Origin: Brevibacillus aydinogluensis | GTDB taxonomy: Bacteria > Bacillota > Bacilli > Brevibacillales > Brevibacillaceae | Reading direction: 5' to 3' (one strand) | DNA length: 64,000 bases | Assembly (NCBI RefSeq): GCF_031954365.1 | Contig: NZ_JAUSVZ010000003.1 | Translations under genes and position numbers: made by a program | Notes under the pieces: generated by a model | Seen by the model: the letters and a program-made list of their open reading frames with translations, nothing else | What the model was told of the DNA's origin: nothing | Databases searched by the model: none | In this document: piece by piece, positions 32,651-40,927 of the stretch | Layout: each line of letters begins with the position of its first letter | Position numbering within the stretch: position 1 is the stretch's first letter

Positions 32651-34261
32651 TCACGTGTTTCGCCGGTCGCGCTGCACCATCGGGGTGTCCTCTCCCTTCT
32701 TGGGCTTGCGCGTTTTCAGAAACGCTGGACGCGTACGCAGCTTTTTCATCGGAATGCGAATCAGCATATCCGTCCAGTCGCGCAAACGCAACGGAGAAAA
32801 CGGCGACAGATAGGGAACCCCGAACGAAACCAGCCTGGCCACATGGGCATGGATGAAGAGCAGGCCCAGGATGAATCCGTACGTCCCCAGCAGACTGCTG
32901 CAGACCAGCAGAAAGAAACGCAGAATCCGGTGTGTGATGCCGAGATAATACACAGGCGACGTAAAGGAGGAGATCGCGGTCAGTGCGACGATGACAAGCG
33001 TCACGGGACTGACCAGGTTGGCGTTCACAGCCGCCTGCCCAATCACAATACCGCCGACGATGCTGACCGCCTGTCCGACCGGCCTGGGCAGCTTGACGCC
33101 AGCTTCCCGGATGATCTCTATGATGAATTCCATGATAAAAATTTCCATAAAGATAGGAAACGCCACCTTGACACGTGCGGCGTCCATGGAGATGAGCAGC
33201 CGGGTGGGAATCAGCTCCGGGTTGTACGCGACGAGTGACAGGTACAGCCCGGGCGTCGTGATGCTGAGAAACAGGGCGACCATCCGCACAATGCGGATCA
33301 GCGTGGCGTACTGCCAGCTGGTGTAGTAGTCGTCGACCGTTTCCAGCATTTGAAAAAACGTGATCGGCAGGATCAGCGCATGCGACGTCCCCTCGACCAT
33401 GACCGCCACGTTTCCCTCAATCAGATAGGAACAGGTGACGTCAGGCCGTTCCGTGGGGCGCATGAGGGGAAACAGGGAGAACGAATTGTCCTCCAGATAT
33501 TCCAGTAGCTGCATCTGGCCGATCAGGCTGTCTGTTTCGATGCAGGAAAGACGCCGCCTTACTTCTTCCACGACCTGCGGATTGGCCACGTCTGCCAGGT
33601 AGATGACGGCCGTCTCCTGCTTCGTCCGTCTTCCCACCACGATGGATTCCACCCGCAGATACGGGTCGCGCAGGCGCTGGCGAACCAGGCCGATATTGGT
33701 GTTGAGCGTTTCCACAAAGCTGTCTTTCGGTCCGATGACGCTTTGTTCCGTTTCCGGCTGCTCGATGTTCCGGCTGTATTCCTTTTTGACTCCCACCGCC
33801 AGACCGACCGACTCGCCCTCTACCAGGAGCAGCGCTTTGCCGTGCAGGATCTGCTCAATCGCGGCCTGCCAGTCCTCTACTCGCTGTATGTCACTTGCGG
33901 ATATGATGTTCTCCTGGATAAACAGGATCAGGCTTTTTTCCTCGTCCTCGGCCAAAGACGTCTCCACAGCTGTCGGGAACATGCCCGCTCTCTGCTGGAG
34001 GGGAACGATCACCTGCCGGTTCAGGCGGTCGGAATCGGCCAGACTGTGCAGAAAGAACAGGCTGACATTCCTGTCCAGACACGTGAAGTGGCAGGCGGCG
34101 AAATCGCTGTTGCGGCCGAGGCGCTCCGTCAGCACCTCCGCGTTTTTGACCAGCGACGCGTGAAGGGGCGTCTTCTCGATTGTGTTCACCGCTTGTGTCT
34201 CGCGTAACAGGAACCGTTTCGATCTATCCACCGATTTGCGCCAAAACAGGTTGAACTTCAT
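32651..34261 (-). CDS. Spore germination receptor A subunit (GerA family), orphan
   Basis: 536 residues. Seen: an N-terminal soluble region (about 1-300) with ENIISASDIQRVEDWQAAI and the block DPYLRVESIVVGRRTKQET, then a membrane region (about 300-490) with GLYLSLVAYNPELIPT, KVAFPIFMEIFIMEFIIEII and REAGVKLPRPVGQAVSIVGG split by short loops, all hallmarks of GerAA/GerKA/SpoVAF proteins. Known: A subunits sit in the spore inner membrane with B and C subunits and sense germinants. No B or C gene is adjacent. A sigma-G-like promoter precedes it (34304-34333). SpoVAF-like alone-standing proteins exist, so it may not form a classic receptor. Confidence 0.92.
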   Translation of the reverse strand: MKFNLFWRKSVDRSKRFLLRETQAVNTIEKTPLHASLVKNAEVLTERLGRNSDFAACHFTCLDRNVSLFFLHSLADSDRLNRQVIVPLQQRAGMFPTAVETSLAEDEEKSLILFIQENIISASDIQRVEDWQAAIEQILHGKALLLVEGESVGLAVGVKKEYSRNIEQPETEQSVIGPKDSFVETLNTNIGLVRQRLRDPYLRVESIVVGRRTKQETAVIYLADVANPQVVEEVRRRLSCIETDSLIGQMQLLEYLEDNSFSLFPLMRPTERPDVTCSYLIEGNVAVMVEGTSHALILPITFFQMLETVDDYYTSWQYATLIRIVRMVALFLSITTPGLYLSLVAYNPELIPTRLLISMDAARVKVAFPIFMEIFIMEFIIEIIREAGVKLPRPVGQAVSIVGGIVIGQAAVNANLVSPVTLVIVALTAISSFTSPVYYLGITHRILRFFLLVCSSLLGTYGFILGLLFIHAHVARLVSFGVPYLSPFSPLRLRDWTDMLIRIPMKKLRTRPAFLKTRKPKKGEDTPMVQRDRRNT

Positions 34262-34303
34262 GGTCGTTTGATAGCTGTCCTTCCGTATATCCGGTAATAG
34301 GTA

Positions 34304-34333
34304 TAGTATTGCTTACAGGATGTTCGATTATCA
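34304..34333 (-). promoter_or_regulatory. Sigma-G-like forespore promoter of the GerA-family gene
   Basis: On the minus strand TGATAA, 17 bases, AATACTA, compared with the consensus TGAATA and CATACTA. It ends 43 bases upstream of the start codon. Confidence 0.55.
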
Positions 34334-34370
34334 TATAAATGGGATCGATTCGGGGGAAGGATGATTTCGT

Positions 34371-36071
34371 TTAAGGCAGCATCCAGGAGAGGATATTTGT
34401 CTGCAGATAGGTCAGCATGCAGATGATCAGCAGGAGCAACACGCTGTGCCTACACGTAAACCGGAACAGGTCGGCGTCTTTTCCAGCCAGCCCCACCGCC
34501 GCACAGGCGACGGCGATCGATTGCGGCGAGATCATTTTGCCTGTAACACCACCGCTGCTGTTGGCGGCGATCGCCAATGCTGGGTCCATGCCCAGTTGGA
34601 TGGCCGTCACCTTTTGCAGACCGCCGAAGAGCAGGTTGGACGAAGTGTCCGAGCCCGTGAGAAATACCCCCAGCCAACCCAGGATGGGCGAAAAAAACGG
34701 GAACAGGATCCCTGTCGCCGCCAAGGTCATCCCCAGGGTCGTGCTCATTCCGGATGCGTTGGCCACATAGGCAAAACCGACGACGGAGGCGATCGTTACG
34801 ATGGCAAAGCGCAGTTCGCACAGGGTCTCACCAAACGTCTTCCCCCACTCTCTCCAGGAAAGGCGGCAGATGAACTTGGTGATGACCGCTGCAAACAGGA
34901 TGGCCGTCCCTGCCGCCACCAGCAGTTCGAGCTTAAACACCGCGTCGATTGGCTTACCGTTGGCGCCAATGACTAGCCGGTGCAGGCCGGGAACCGGTGG
35001 TGCAAAGGTGAGGGCCTTGCCGATCGAATTGAGGGCGGACAGGAGCACGTTGCCCCCTTCGTATTTGCCGGTCAATGCCAATTTTACCGCTGGAATTCCC
35101 CACAAGGAAATCAGCGCGGTCAGCACCAAAAATGGCGACCAAGCGTACAGAACCCGCCCCGCCAAAAGGGTTTCCCCGTTTTTCCCTCCTGTCGCTCCAG
35201 CACCACCAACCGTTCTTGTTTCGGTCTGATCTGCTTCAAAGCGGAAGATCGACCGGGGCTGCCACACTTTCAAAAAGAGCGTCAGGCAGACAATCGAAAC
35301 CAGGGCGGAGAGAATATCGGGAAGTTCCGGTCCCATGTAGTTGGAAGTGAAAAACTGCGTGACGGCAAACGAAATGCCGGAAACCAAAATGGCAGGCAGC
35401 ACTTCCATGGTCCGCCGAAAGCCGCACATCAGCACGACGAGATAAAACGGAACGAGGATGGAGAGCAGCGGCAGTTGGCGGCCGACGATCTGGGAAATGT
35501 CAATGGCCGGAATGCCTGTCGGACCAGACACGGCGATGATCGGCGTTCCAATGGCACCAAAGGCGACCGGTGCCGTGTTGGCGAGCAGGCAAATGCCCGC
35601 CGCATAGAGAGGATGAAAACCAATCCCGGCCAGCAGTGCCGCCGAGATGGCGACCGGCGCTCCAAAGCCGGCCGCTCCTTCCAGAAAGGCCCCGAACGAG
35701 AAGGCGATCAGCAGAGCCTGCAGGCGGCGGTCTTCCGTGATGGACACAACGGACGAACGAATGATGTCAAACTGCCCCGATTTTACCGTCAGTTTATACA
35801 AAAAGACGGACGCGATAATAATCCAGCCAATCGGCAGGATTCCGTAAACAGCGCCTTGAATGGCCGACATGACTGCCATGCCGACCGGCATCCCGTACAC
35901 CAAAATCGCAATCAGCACAGCCACCAGCAATGTAGTCGAACCGGCCACATGGCCCTTCATGCGTTTTACGGCCAGCGCCCAGAAAAAATAGAGAATCGGG
36001 ATCACTGCAACCAGGGCGGAGAGGCCCAGACTCCCTCCCACCGGGCTGAATATTTGTGACCACGTCATCAT
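34371..36071 (-). CDS. glcA: Lactate/glycolate permease (LctP family, probably GlcA)
   Basis: 566 residues with about 13 membrane helices. Seen: VYGMPVGMAVMSAIQGAVYG, GAFLEGAAGFGAPVAI and FGAIGTPIIAVSGPTG, the LctP/LldP/GlcA signatures. Known: the family includes both L-lactate permease and the glycolate permease GlcA, which accept overlapping 2-hydroxy acids. It is the last gene of an operon with glcDEF and malate synthase, so glycolate is the likeliest substrate, although lactate cannot be excluded. ATG at 36071 has AAGGGTG seven bases upstream. Confidence 0.9.
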   Translation of the reverse strand: MMTWSQIFSPVGGSLGLSALVAVIPILYFFWALAVKRMKGHVAGSTTLLVAVLIAILVYGMPVGMAVMSAIQGAVYGILPIGWIIIASVFLYKLTVKSGQFDIIRSSVVSITEDRRLQALLIAFSFGAFLEGAAGFGAPVAISAALLAGIGFHPLYAAGICLLANTAPVAFGAIGTPIIAVSGPTGIPAIDISQIVGRQLPLLSILVPFYLVVLMCGFRRTMEVLPAILVSGISFAVTQFFTSNYMGPELPDILSALVSIVCLTLFLKVWQPRSIFRFEADQTETRTVGGAGATGGKNGETLLAGRVLYAWSPFLVLTALISLWGIPAVKLALTGKYEGGNVLLSALNSIGKALTFAPPVPGLHRLVIGANGKPIDAVFKLELLVAAGTAILFAAVITKFICRLSWREWGKTFGETLCELRFAIVTIASVVGFAYVANASGMSTTLGMTLAATGILFPFFSPILGWLGVFLTGSDTSSNLLFGGLQKVTAIQLGMDPALAIAANSSGGVTGKMISPQSIAVACAAVGLAGKDADLFRFTCRHSVLLLLIICMLTYLQTNILSWMLP

Positions 36072-36107
36072 AACGCCACACCCTTAATTCAGAATCGTCA
36101 TTGCAAT

Positions 36108-37535
36108 TCAACAGGTTTTAACCGGTGCCGTCCTCATTTCCGTGCAGCGGCCCGGTTTGGGAAATATTTTGTCCGGATTGAGCAGATTCCGCGGATTGAA
36201 TACGCTGCGAATCTGCAACTGGGCGTCCAGCTCGTCATCCGTAAAGATGTACCGCATCTCCTCTTTTTTCTCGATGCCTACTCCATGCTCGCCCGTGATT
36301 GAGCCTCCCGCGTCCGCGCACACCTTCAGCACTTCCGATCCCACCCGGACTGCCCGTTCTGTTTCGCCCGGGATTCTGCTGTCAAACAAGATCAACGGAT
36401 GCAGATTGCCGTCTCCGGCGTGAAATACATTGGCGATCCTCAGCCCAGAACGCTCGCTGATCTGTCTGATTTTCTCCAGCACTTCCGGCAGCCGGCTGCG
36501 CGGAATGACGCCATCCTGTACGAGATAATCGGGTGAAATGGAACCCATCGCGGGGAAGGCCGTTTTCCGGTTGGCCCACCATCTCGCCCGTTCCTCCTCG
36601 GTCGCGGCCACCTTTACCGCCGACACCTTTCTGCCCTGGCAAACGGACACGATCTTTGCGATCTGATCGTCAATGCCGGCGGCAATCCCGTCCACTTCGA
36701 TCAAGAGAACCGCTTCTGCCTCCTTGGGGTGCCCGATCGGATACGTGCCTGCTTCCACGCCCTCGATCGCCGTTTTGTCCATCATCTCCAGCGCCGCAGG
36801 TATGATGCCGGCCGCCACGATGTCGGAGACGGCCTGGCTTGCTTCTTCCACACTGTCGAAATAAGCCAGCACCGTCTTTTTCCCTTCCGGATTTTTCAAG
36901 ATGCGCACCGTGATCCGGGTGACGATCCCCAAGGTTCCTTCCGACCCGGTTATAAGCCCCATCAGGTCGTAGCCCGGTGCATCGGGAACGCCGCCGATTT
37001 CCACGATCTCTCCGTTTGCCAGCACCACCTCAAGGCCGAGCACATGGTTGGTGGTCACGCCGTACTTGAGGCAATGGGCCCCACCCGCGTTTTCCCCCAC
37101 ATTGCCGCCGATGGTGCAGGCGTATTGGCTGGAAGGGTCGGGTGCGTAATAGTAGCCTTTGCCCGCTACGGAATTTGTCAGTTTCAGATTGACGAAGCCA
37201 GGTTCCACCACGGCCAGACGGTTTTCGTAATCGACGTGAAGCAGCCGTTTCATCTTCACCAGGCTGATGATCACTTCGCCGCCCAACGGGACGGCTCCGC
37301 CGCTCAACCCGGTTCCCGCTCCGCGGGGGATGAACGGGATGTTTTGGTCGTGCAGATACTTCACCACTGCGGCAACTTCTTGAGTGCAGGACGGAAAGAC
37401 GACAGCCCGCGGCGGGTGTTTGTGCACAGTGTAGCCGTCGCACTCGTAGGTCATCAGATCCTCCTGTTGATATAGGATGGAATCCGCCCCCACAATCCGC
37501 GCCAGTTCATGGACAATCGGGTCGATTGCCGACAT
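36108..37535 (-). CDS. glcD: Glycolate oxidase FAD subunit GlcD
   Basis: 475 residues. Seen: FAD-binding PCMH-type domain (about 40-220) with PFIPRGAGTGLSGGAVP and GGNVGENAGGAHCLKYGVT, and the C-terminal FAD-oxidase domain (about 220-460) with NVFHAGDGNLHPLI and GGSITGEHGVGIEK, whose His residues line the active site. Known: GlcD with GlcE and GlcF oxidises glycolate to glyoxylate and passes electrons to the quinone pool. It follows glcF with a three-base gap, supporting translational coupling. Confidence 0.95.
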   Translation of the reverse strand: MSAIDPIVHELARIVGADSILYQQEDLMTYECDGYTVHKHPPRAVVFPSCTQEVAAVVKYLHDQNIPFIPRGAGTGLSGGAVPLGGEVIISLVKMKRLLHVDYENRLAVVEPGFVNLKLTNSVAGKGYYYAPDPSSQYACTIGGNVGENAGGAHCLKYGVTTNHVLGLEVVLANGEIVEIGGVPDAPGYDLMGLITGSEGTLGIVTRITVRILKNPEGKKTVLAYFDSVEEASQAVSDIVAAGIIPAALEMMDKTAIEGVEAGTYPIGHPKEAEAVLLIEVDGIAAGIDDQIAKIVSVCQGRKVSAVKVAATEEERARWWANRKTAFPAMGSISPDYLVQDGVIPRSRLPEVLEKIRQISERSGLRIANVFHAGDGNLHPLILFDSRIPGETERAVRVGSEVLKVCADAGGSITGEHGVGIEKKEEMRYIFTDDELDAQLQIRSVFNPRNLLNPDKIFPKPGRCTEMRTAPVKTC

Positions 37536-37538
37536 GGA

Positions 37539-38885
37539 TCATTCCCCCCTTACCGCTTCCGCTTGGTTCGCAGTCAGCGCTTCCCGCTCGTACGACCAAT
37601 CCAGCAGTTGTACGGTATGGACGATTGTTGTCGTTCGACCGTGCTTCCTCGCCCCCATTATCATCTGCAACATGCAGCCGGGATTTCCCATCACGAGCAG
37701 ATCAATTTGATCGGGGACGGCTTTCATTTTCTCGTCCAGAATCTTGCCGGCCATCTCGGGATTGGTCAGATTGTAGATGCCGGCGCTGCCGCAGCAGCGG
37801 TCCGCAAGCGCCATCTCGATCCACTCCACTCCCGGAATCTCGCGCAGAAGCTGCCGCGGCTCGTCGCGAATGCCCTGCCCGTGGGCGAGATGGCAGGCAT
37901 CATGATACGCCACCCTCGCCTCTACCCTGCCGCGCGGTTTCTGATAACCGCGGGCAACCAGGAACCGGGAGATGTCTTCCACTTTTTCCGCAAAGCGAAC
38001 GGCTTTGTCGTGATACGCGGGATCGGTGCGCAACAGTTCGGGGTATTCCTTGAGCGCACATCCGCAGCCCGCTGCGTTTACCACCACGCTCTCCACATCC
38101 GCCGCCAGAAACGCGTCGATGTTTTGTCTGGCCAGCGCCTTTCCCTGCTCCCGGTCGCCCGCGTGAATGTGAAGCGCTCCGCAGCATCGCTGTCCGCGCG
38201 GCACGATCACGTCGTACCCGTTTCGATTCAACACGCGTATCGTCGCTGCGTTGATCTCACCAAACATCACATCCATCACGCAACCGGTGAGCAGGCCGAC
38301 TCTCCCCCTGGCCGGTCCTGCCGCCGGAATCACTTCCGGGCGCGTACGCATAACGGGATCGGTGACGGTCGGCAGGACGCGCTCCATCTCTCGCAGGTGC
38401 TGCGGGAGCAGGTTGAGCAGTCCCGTTTTTCGGAAGAGCGACTGCAAACCGCTTTTCTGGTACATCTTCAACAGATTTCCCACCATGTGCAGCCGGGATG
38501 GATGAGGAAACACGCCTCTCAGAAAAAAGGAATGAAGAAACGCTTTCCAACCCGTGAGCGGAATGGCCTTGCGAATTTGTCCGCGAGCGGCCTCAATCAG
38601 CGAGCCCACCTGTACGCCAGACGGGCAGGCAGTCTCACATGCGCGGCAATCGAGGCAGGTAAAGACAGGGTTTTCAATCCCCGCACTGATCGATAGCTTT
38701 CCTTCTGCCACGGACTTGATCAGATGTACCCGGCCGCGCGGGGATTGCTGCTCATGCCCTGTCTCCAGATAGGTGGGGCACGACTCCAGACAGAGCCCGC
38801 AGTGAACGCATGCGGAATACTTCTCTTCGTCCGGCGGATCTTCCCACCGAAAATTGCCTTTTGCATGAGATACAGGCGCACTCAC
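37539..38885 (-). CDS. glcF: Glycolate oxidase iron-sulfur subunit GlcF
   Basis: 448 residues. Seen: two 4Fe-4S ferredoxin motifs, Cys26-x2-Cys29-x2-Cys32-x3-Cys36 (CVHCGLCLESCP) and Cys77-x2-Cys80-x2-Cys83-x3-Cys87 (CLDCRACETACP), and two CCG domains (GQRCCGALHIHAG and DRCCGSAG). It carries electrons from GlcD/GlcE to the membrane. GTG start at 38885 after TAGGGGGGA; it starts two bases before the glcE stop region ends, so the genes are packed. Confidence 0.95.
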   Translation of the reverse strand: MSAPVSHAKGNFRWEDPPDEEKYSACVHCGLCLESCPTYLETGHEQQSPRGRVHLIKSVAEGKLSISAGIENPVFTCLDCRACETACPSGVQVGSLIEAARGQIRKAIPLTGWKAFLHSFFLRGVFPHPSRLHMVGNLLKMYQKSGLQSLFRKTGLLNLLPQHLREMERVLPTVTDPVMRTRPEVIPAAGPARGRVGLLTGCVMDVMFGEINAATIRVLNRNGYDVIVPRGQRCCGALHIHAGDREQGKALARQNIDAFLAADVESVVVNAAGCGCALKEYPELLRTDPAYHDKAVRFAEKVEDISRFLVARGYQKPRGRVEARVAYHDACHLAHGQGIRDEPRQLLREIPGVEWIEMALADRCCGSAGIYNLTNPEMAGKILDEKMKAVPDQIDLLVMGNPGCMLQMIMGARKHGRTTTIVHTVQLLDWSYEREALTANQAEAVRGE

Positions 38886-38886
38886 G

Positions 38887-40197
38887 TCAGATCCCCCCTA
38901 TGAATCGGTTTGGGTTTAACACACGACGCGGATCGATGGTTCGCTTAATGCCCTCCATCAGGAAAAAGGCGGCAGGTTGTCTCCCCCACACGTCCAGCTC
39001 TCGCCTCTGTTTGAGCGTAGCGTGCTGTATGACTGCATAGCCTCCCCTGCTTTCGGCCAGCGAGCGTATCTCTGTCAGGTATGCGGCAAAATGCGCCGGG
39101 TTTCCCCTTAAATAGACTCGGGTAATGCCGTGACCAACCCCGCCGTGGGTCTGGACGGCCAGATCGTACCGTTCGCCGAGCTCATGGCAGGTCTTGACGA
39201 TTTCGAGCACATCCAGGTTTTTACTGCCAATTTTTATCGCCATCGTTTCCTCTCCATCTCCGGAAGAAAGGGCGGAGGGAGGCAGCCGGGCGAAACGCAT
39301 CCACCACTCTGCAGCTTCCTCCTGCTCCCAAGACAGAATCTCCGTATCTTTCGGCAGTCGTGCCTTTACCCACTCTTCCTGATAGCGGACCGCTTTCTCT
39401 TCATCTTCAAAGGCGATCGCCAGCGCATATCCGTTTCCTCCACTCATGTATTGGTTGACAGCGGGACTGAGGAATTCCAACGAGACGGGTTCCATTAGGG
39501 AATCGAGGAGAGATACTGCAAAGGAGCGGATCTGGGTAAAGTCAGAGCGGGAGAATGCGAGGAGCAGCAGGGTTTGAAAGGGCGGGAGCGGGCGCAGTTT
39601 CAGCGTGATTTCACTCATGACGCCCAGCGTCCCCATGGAGCCGATAAACAGCTTGTTCATGTCGTAGCCGGCTACATTTTTCACTACCTTGCCGCCTGTT
39701 CGAATAATGCGGCCATTGGGATAGACGACGCGCATCCCGATGACGTGGTCCCTGACCGAACCGTAGCGCATGCGCTTCGGCCCGCTGTCGTTGGCAGCCA
39801 CGACGCCGCCGACGGTCGCATGCCGGGGCCAGTACGGATCGAACGGAAGCATCTGGCCATGGGCAGCCAGATGCGTATTGATCTCCTGAATGGTCGTTCC
39901 GGGCTTGACCGTCACGGTCATGTCACCTGGCGCGTAGTCGACAATCCCCCGGAAGGCGGACAGACCGAGCAGGATGTCTGTGTTTGCTTCGGTACCGCCA
40001 AAACCTCTTTTCGTTCCGCCGCCCATCGGAATGACGGTCCACCCTTGTTCGTACGCCGCTCTCAGCACTGCTACGATCTCTTCTTCGGTTTCCGGAAAGA
40101 CTTCGTATAAGCCGTGATTGCCGAGAACGTGGGACGAGTTCGCCGCCGGCCGTATGCTCCCCGTACCGATGACCTGTGAGATCAGCGTCGCGTCCAT
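38887..40197 (-). CDS. glcE: Glycolate oxidase FAD-binding subunit GlcE
   Basis: 436 residues from the ATG at 40197 (GGGAGGG six bases upstream). Seen: FAD-binding core with VIPMGGGTKRGFGGTE and PFDPYWPRHATVGGVVAANDSG, and GGKVVKNVAGYDMNKLFIGSMG, all typical of GlcE. The C-terminal half is longer than in E. coli GlcE (about 350 residues) and ends with RTIDPRRVLNPNRF, the motif seen at the end of GlcD-like proteins. It pairs with GlcD to form the catalytic part of the enzyme. Confidence 0.94.
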   Translation of the reverse strand: MDATLISQVIGTGSIRPAANSSHVLGNHGLYEVFPETEEEIVAVLRAAYEQGWTVIPMGGGTKRGFGGTEANTDILLGLSAFRGIVDYAPGDMTVTVKPGTTIQEINTHLAAHGQMLPFDPYWPRHATVGGVVAANDSGPKRMRYGSVRDHVIGMRVVYPNGRIIRTGGKVVKNVAGYDMNKLFIGSMGTLGVMSEITLKLRPLPPFQTLLLLAFSRSDFTQIRSFAVSLLDSLMEPVSLEFLSPAVNQYMSGGNGYALAIAFEDEEKAVRYQEEWVKARLPKDTEILSWEQEEAAEWWMRFARLPPSALSSGDGEETMAIKIGSKNLDVLEIVKTCHELGERYDLAVQTHGGVGHGITRVYLRGNPAHFAAYLTEIRSLAESRGGYAVIQHATLKQRRELDVWGRQPAAFFLMEGIKRTIDPRRVLNPNRFIGGI

Positions 40198-40222
40198 GTT
40201 CTTCCCTCCCTTGGACACAATG

Positions 40223-40912
40223 TCACAACGTTCCGTTCAACAAGGCTTCCACATGGGCCAAATGCTCCACCATCGCCTGTCTCGCCTGTTCCGGTTTTGC
40301 ATCGCGGATGGCCTCGAACACAGCCACATGCTGGTGAAAAATCACCCGCTCCTGCTCGGCATCAGCCAGAATGATCCGGTGGCAGTCCATGATCCCCTTG
40401 CGGATCGCCGACGAAACGGTCTGCATCAACTGCACGAGGTGCTCGTTTTGCGTGGCTTCCGCAATAGCAAGATGGAAGTGGAGATCGGCTCTCCACCCAT
40501 CCCGCGAATCCGCCTGGGCCAAGCGTTCCAACGTCTTCTTCATGTGGTACAGGTGGTCCGTATTGCGGTGAACCGCCGCCAGTTCGGCCGTCCCTGCCTC
40601 AAGGATTTTCCTCACCGCAAAGAGCTTGTGGATATCCTCTTTGCGCACGAGGCTCACGCCTTGAAAGACGCGAGAACAGTCAGACTGGCGGACGAATGTG
40701 CCGTTGCCGTGTCGGACTTCCACCAATCCTTTCCCTTTCAGCGTCGTGATGGCATCTCGCACAGCGGTACGGCCCACGTTAAACAGTTGGCACAATTCCC
40801 GTACAGATGGAAGCTTGGCGCCGGGCCGTACATGTCCTGCGGTAATCCACTGCTCTATTTGGAGCGCCACCCTGTCAGAAAGCTTCTGTCTGTCGATTTT
40901 GACCGCTTCCAT
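40223..40912 (-). CDS. GntR/FadR-family regulator of glycolate genes (GlcC/LldR-like)
   Basis: 229 residues. Seen: N-terminal GntR winged helix (about 8-72) with ITAGHVRPGAKLPSVRELCQ and FNVGRTAVRDAITTLKGKGL, and the all-helical FCD effector domain (about 85-215) with the metal-binding histidines and Asp (DLHFHLAIAEATQN, HQHVAVFEAI). Known: FCD regulators such as GlcC and LldR sense glycolate or lactate. It lies inside the operon between malate synthase and glcE, so it is probably autoregulated. ATG at 40912 after AAGGAGTGA. Confidence 0.92.
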   Translation of the reverse strand: MEAVKIDRQKLSDRVALQIEQWITAGHVRPGAKLPSVRELCQLFNVGRTAVRDAITTLKGKGLVEVRHGNGTFVRQSDCSRVFQGVSLVRKEDIHKLFAVRKILEAGTAELAAVHRNTDHLYHMKKTLERLAQADSRDGWRADLHFHLAIAEATQNEHLVQLMQTVSSAIRKGIMDCHRIILADAEQERVIFHQHVAVFEAIRDAKPEQARQAMVEHLAHVEALLNGTL

Positions 40913-40927
40913 CTGCTCACTCCTTCC

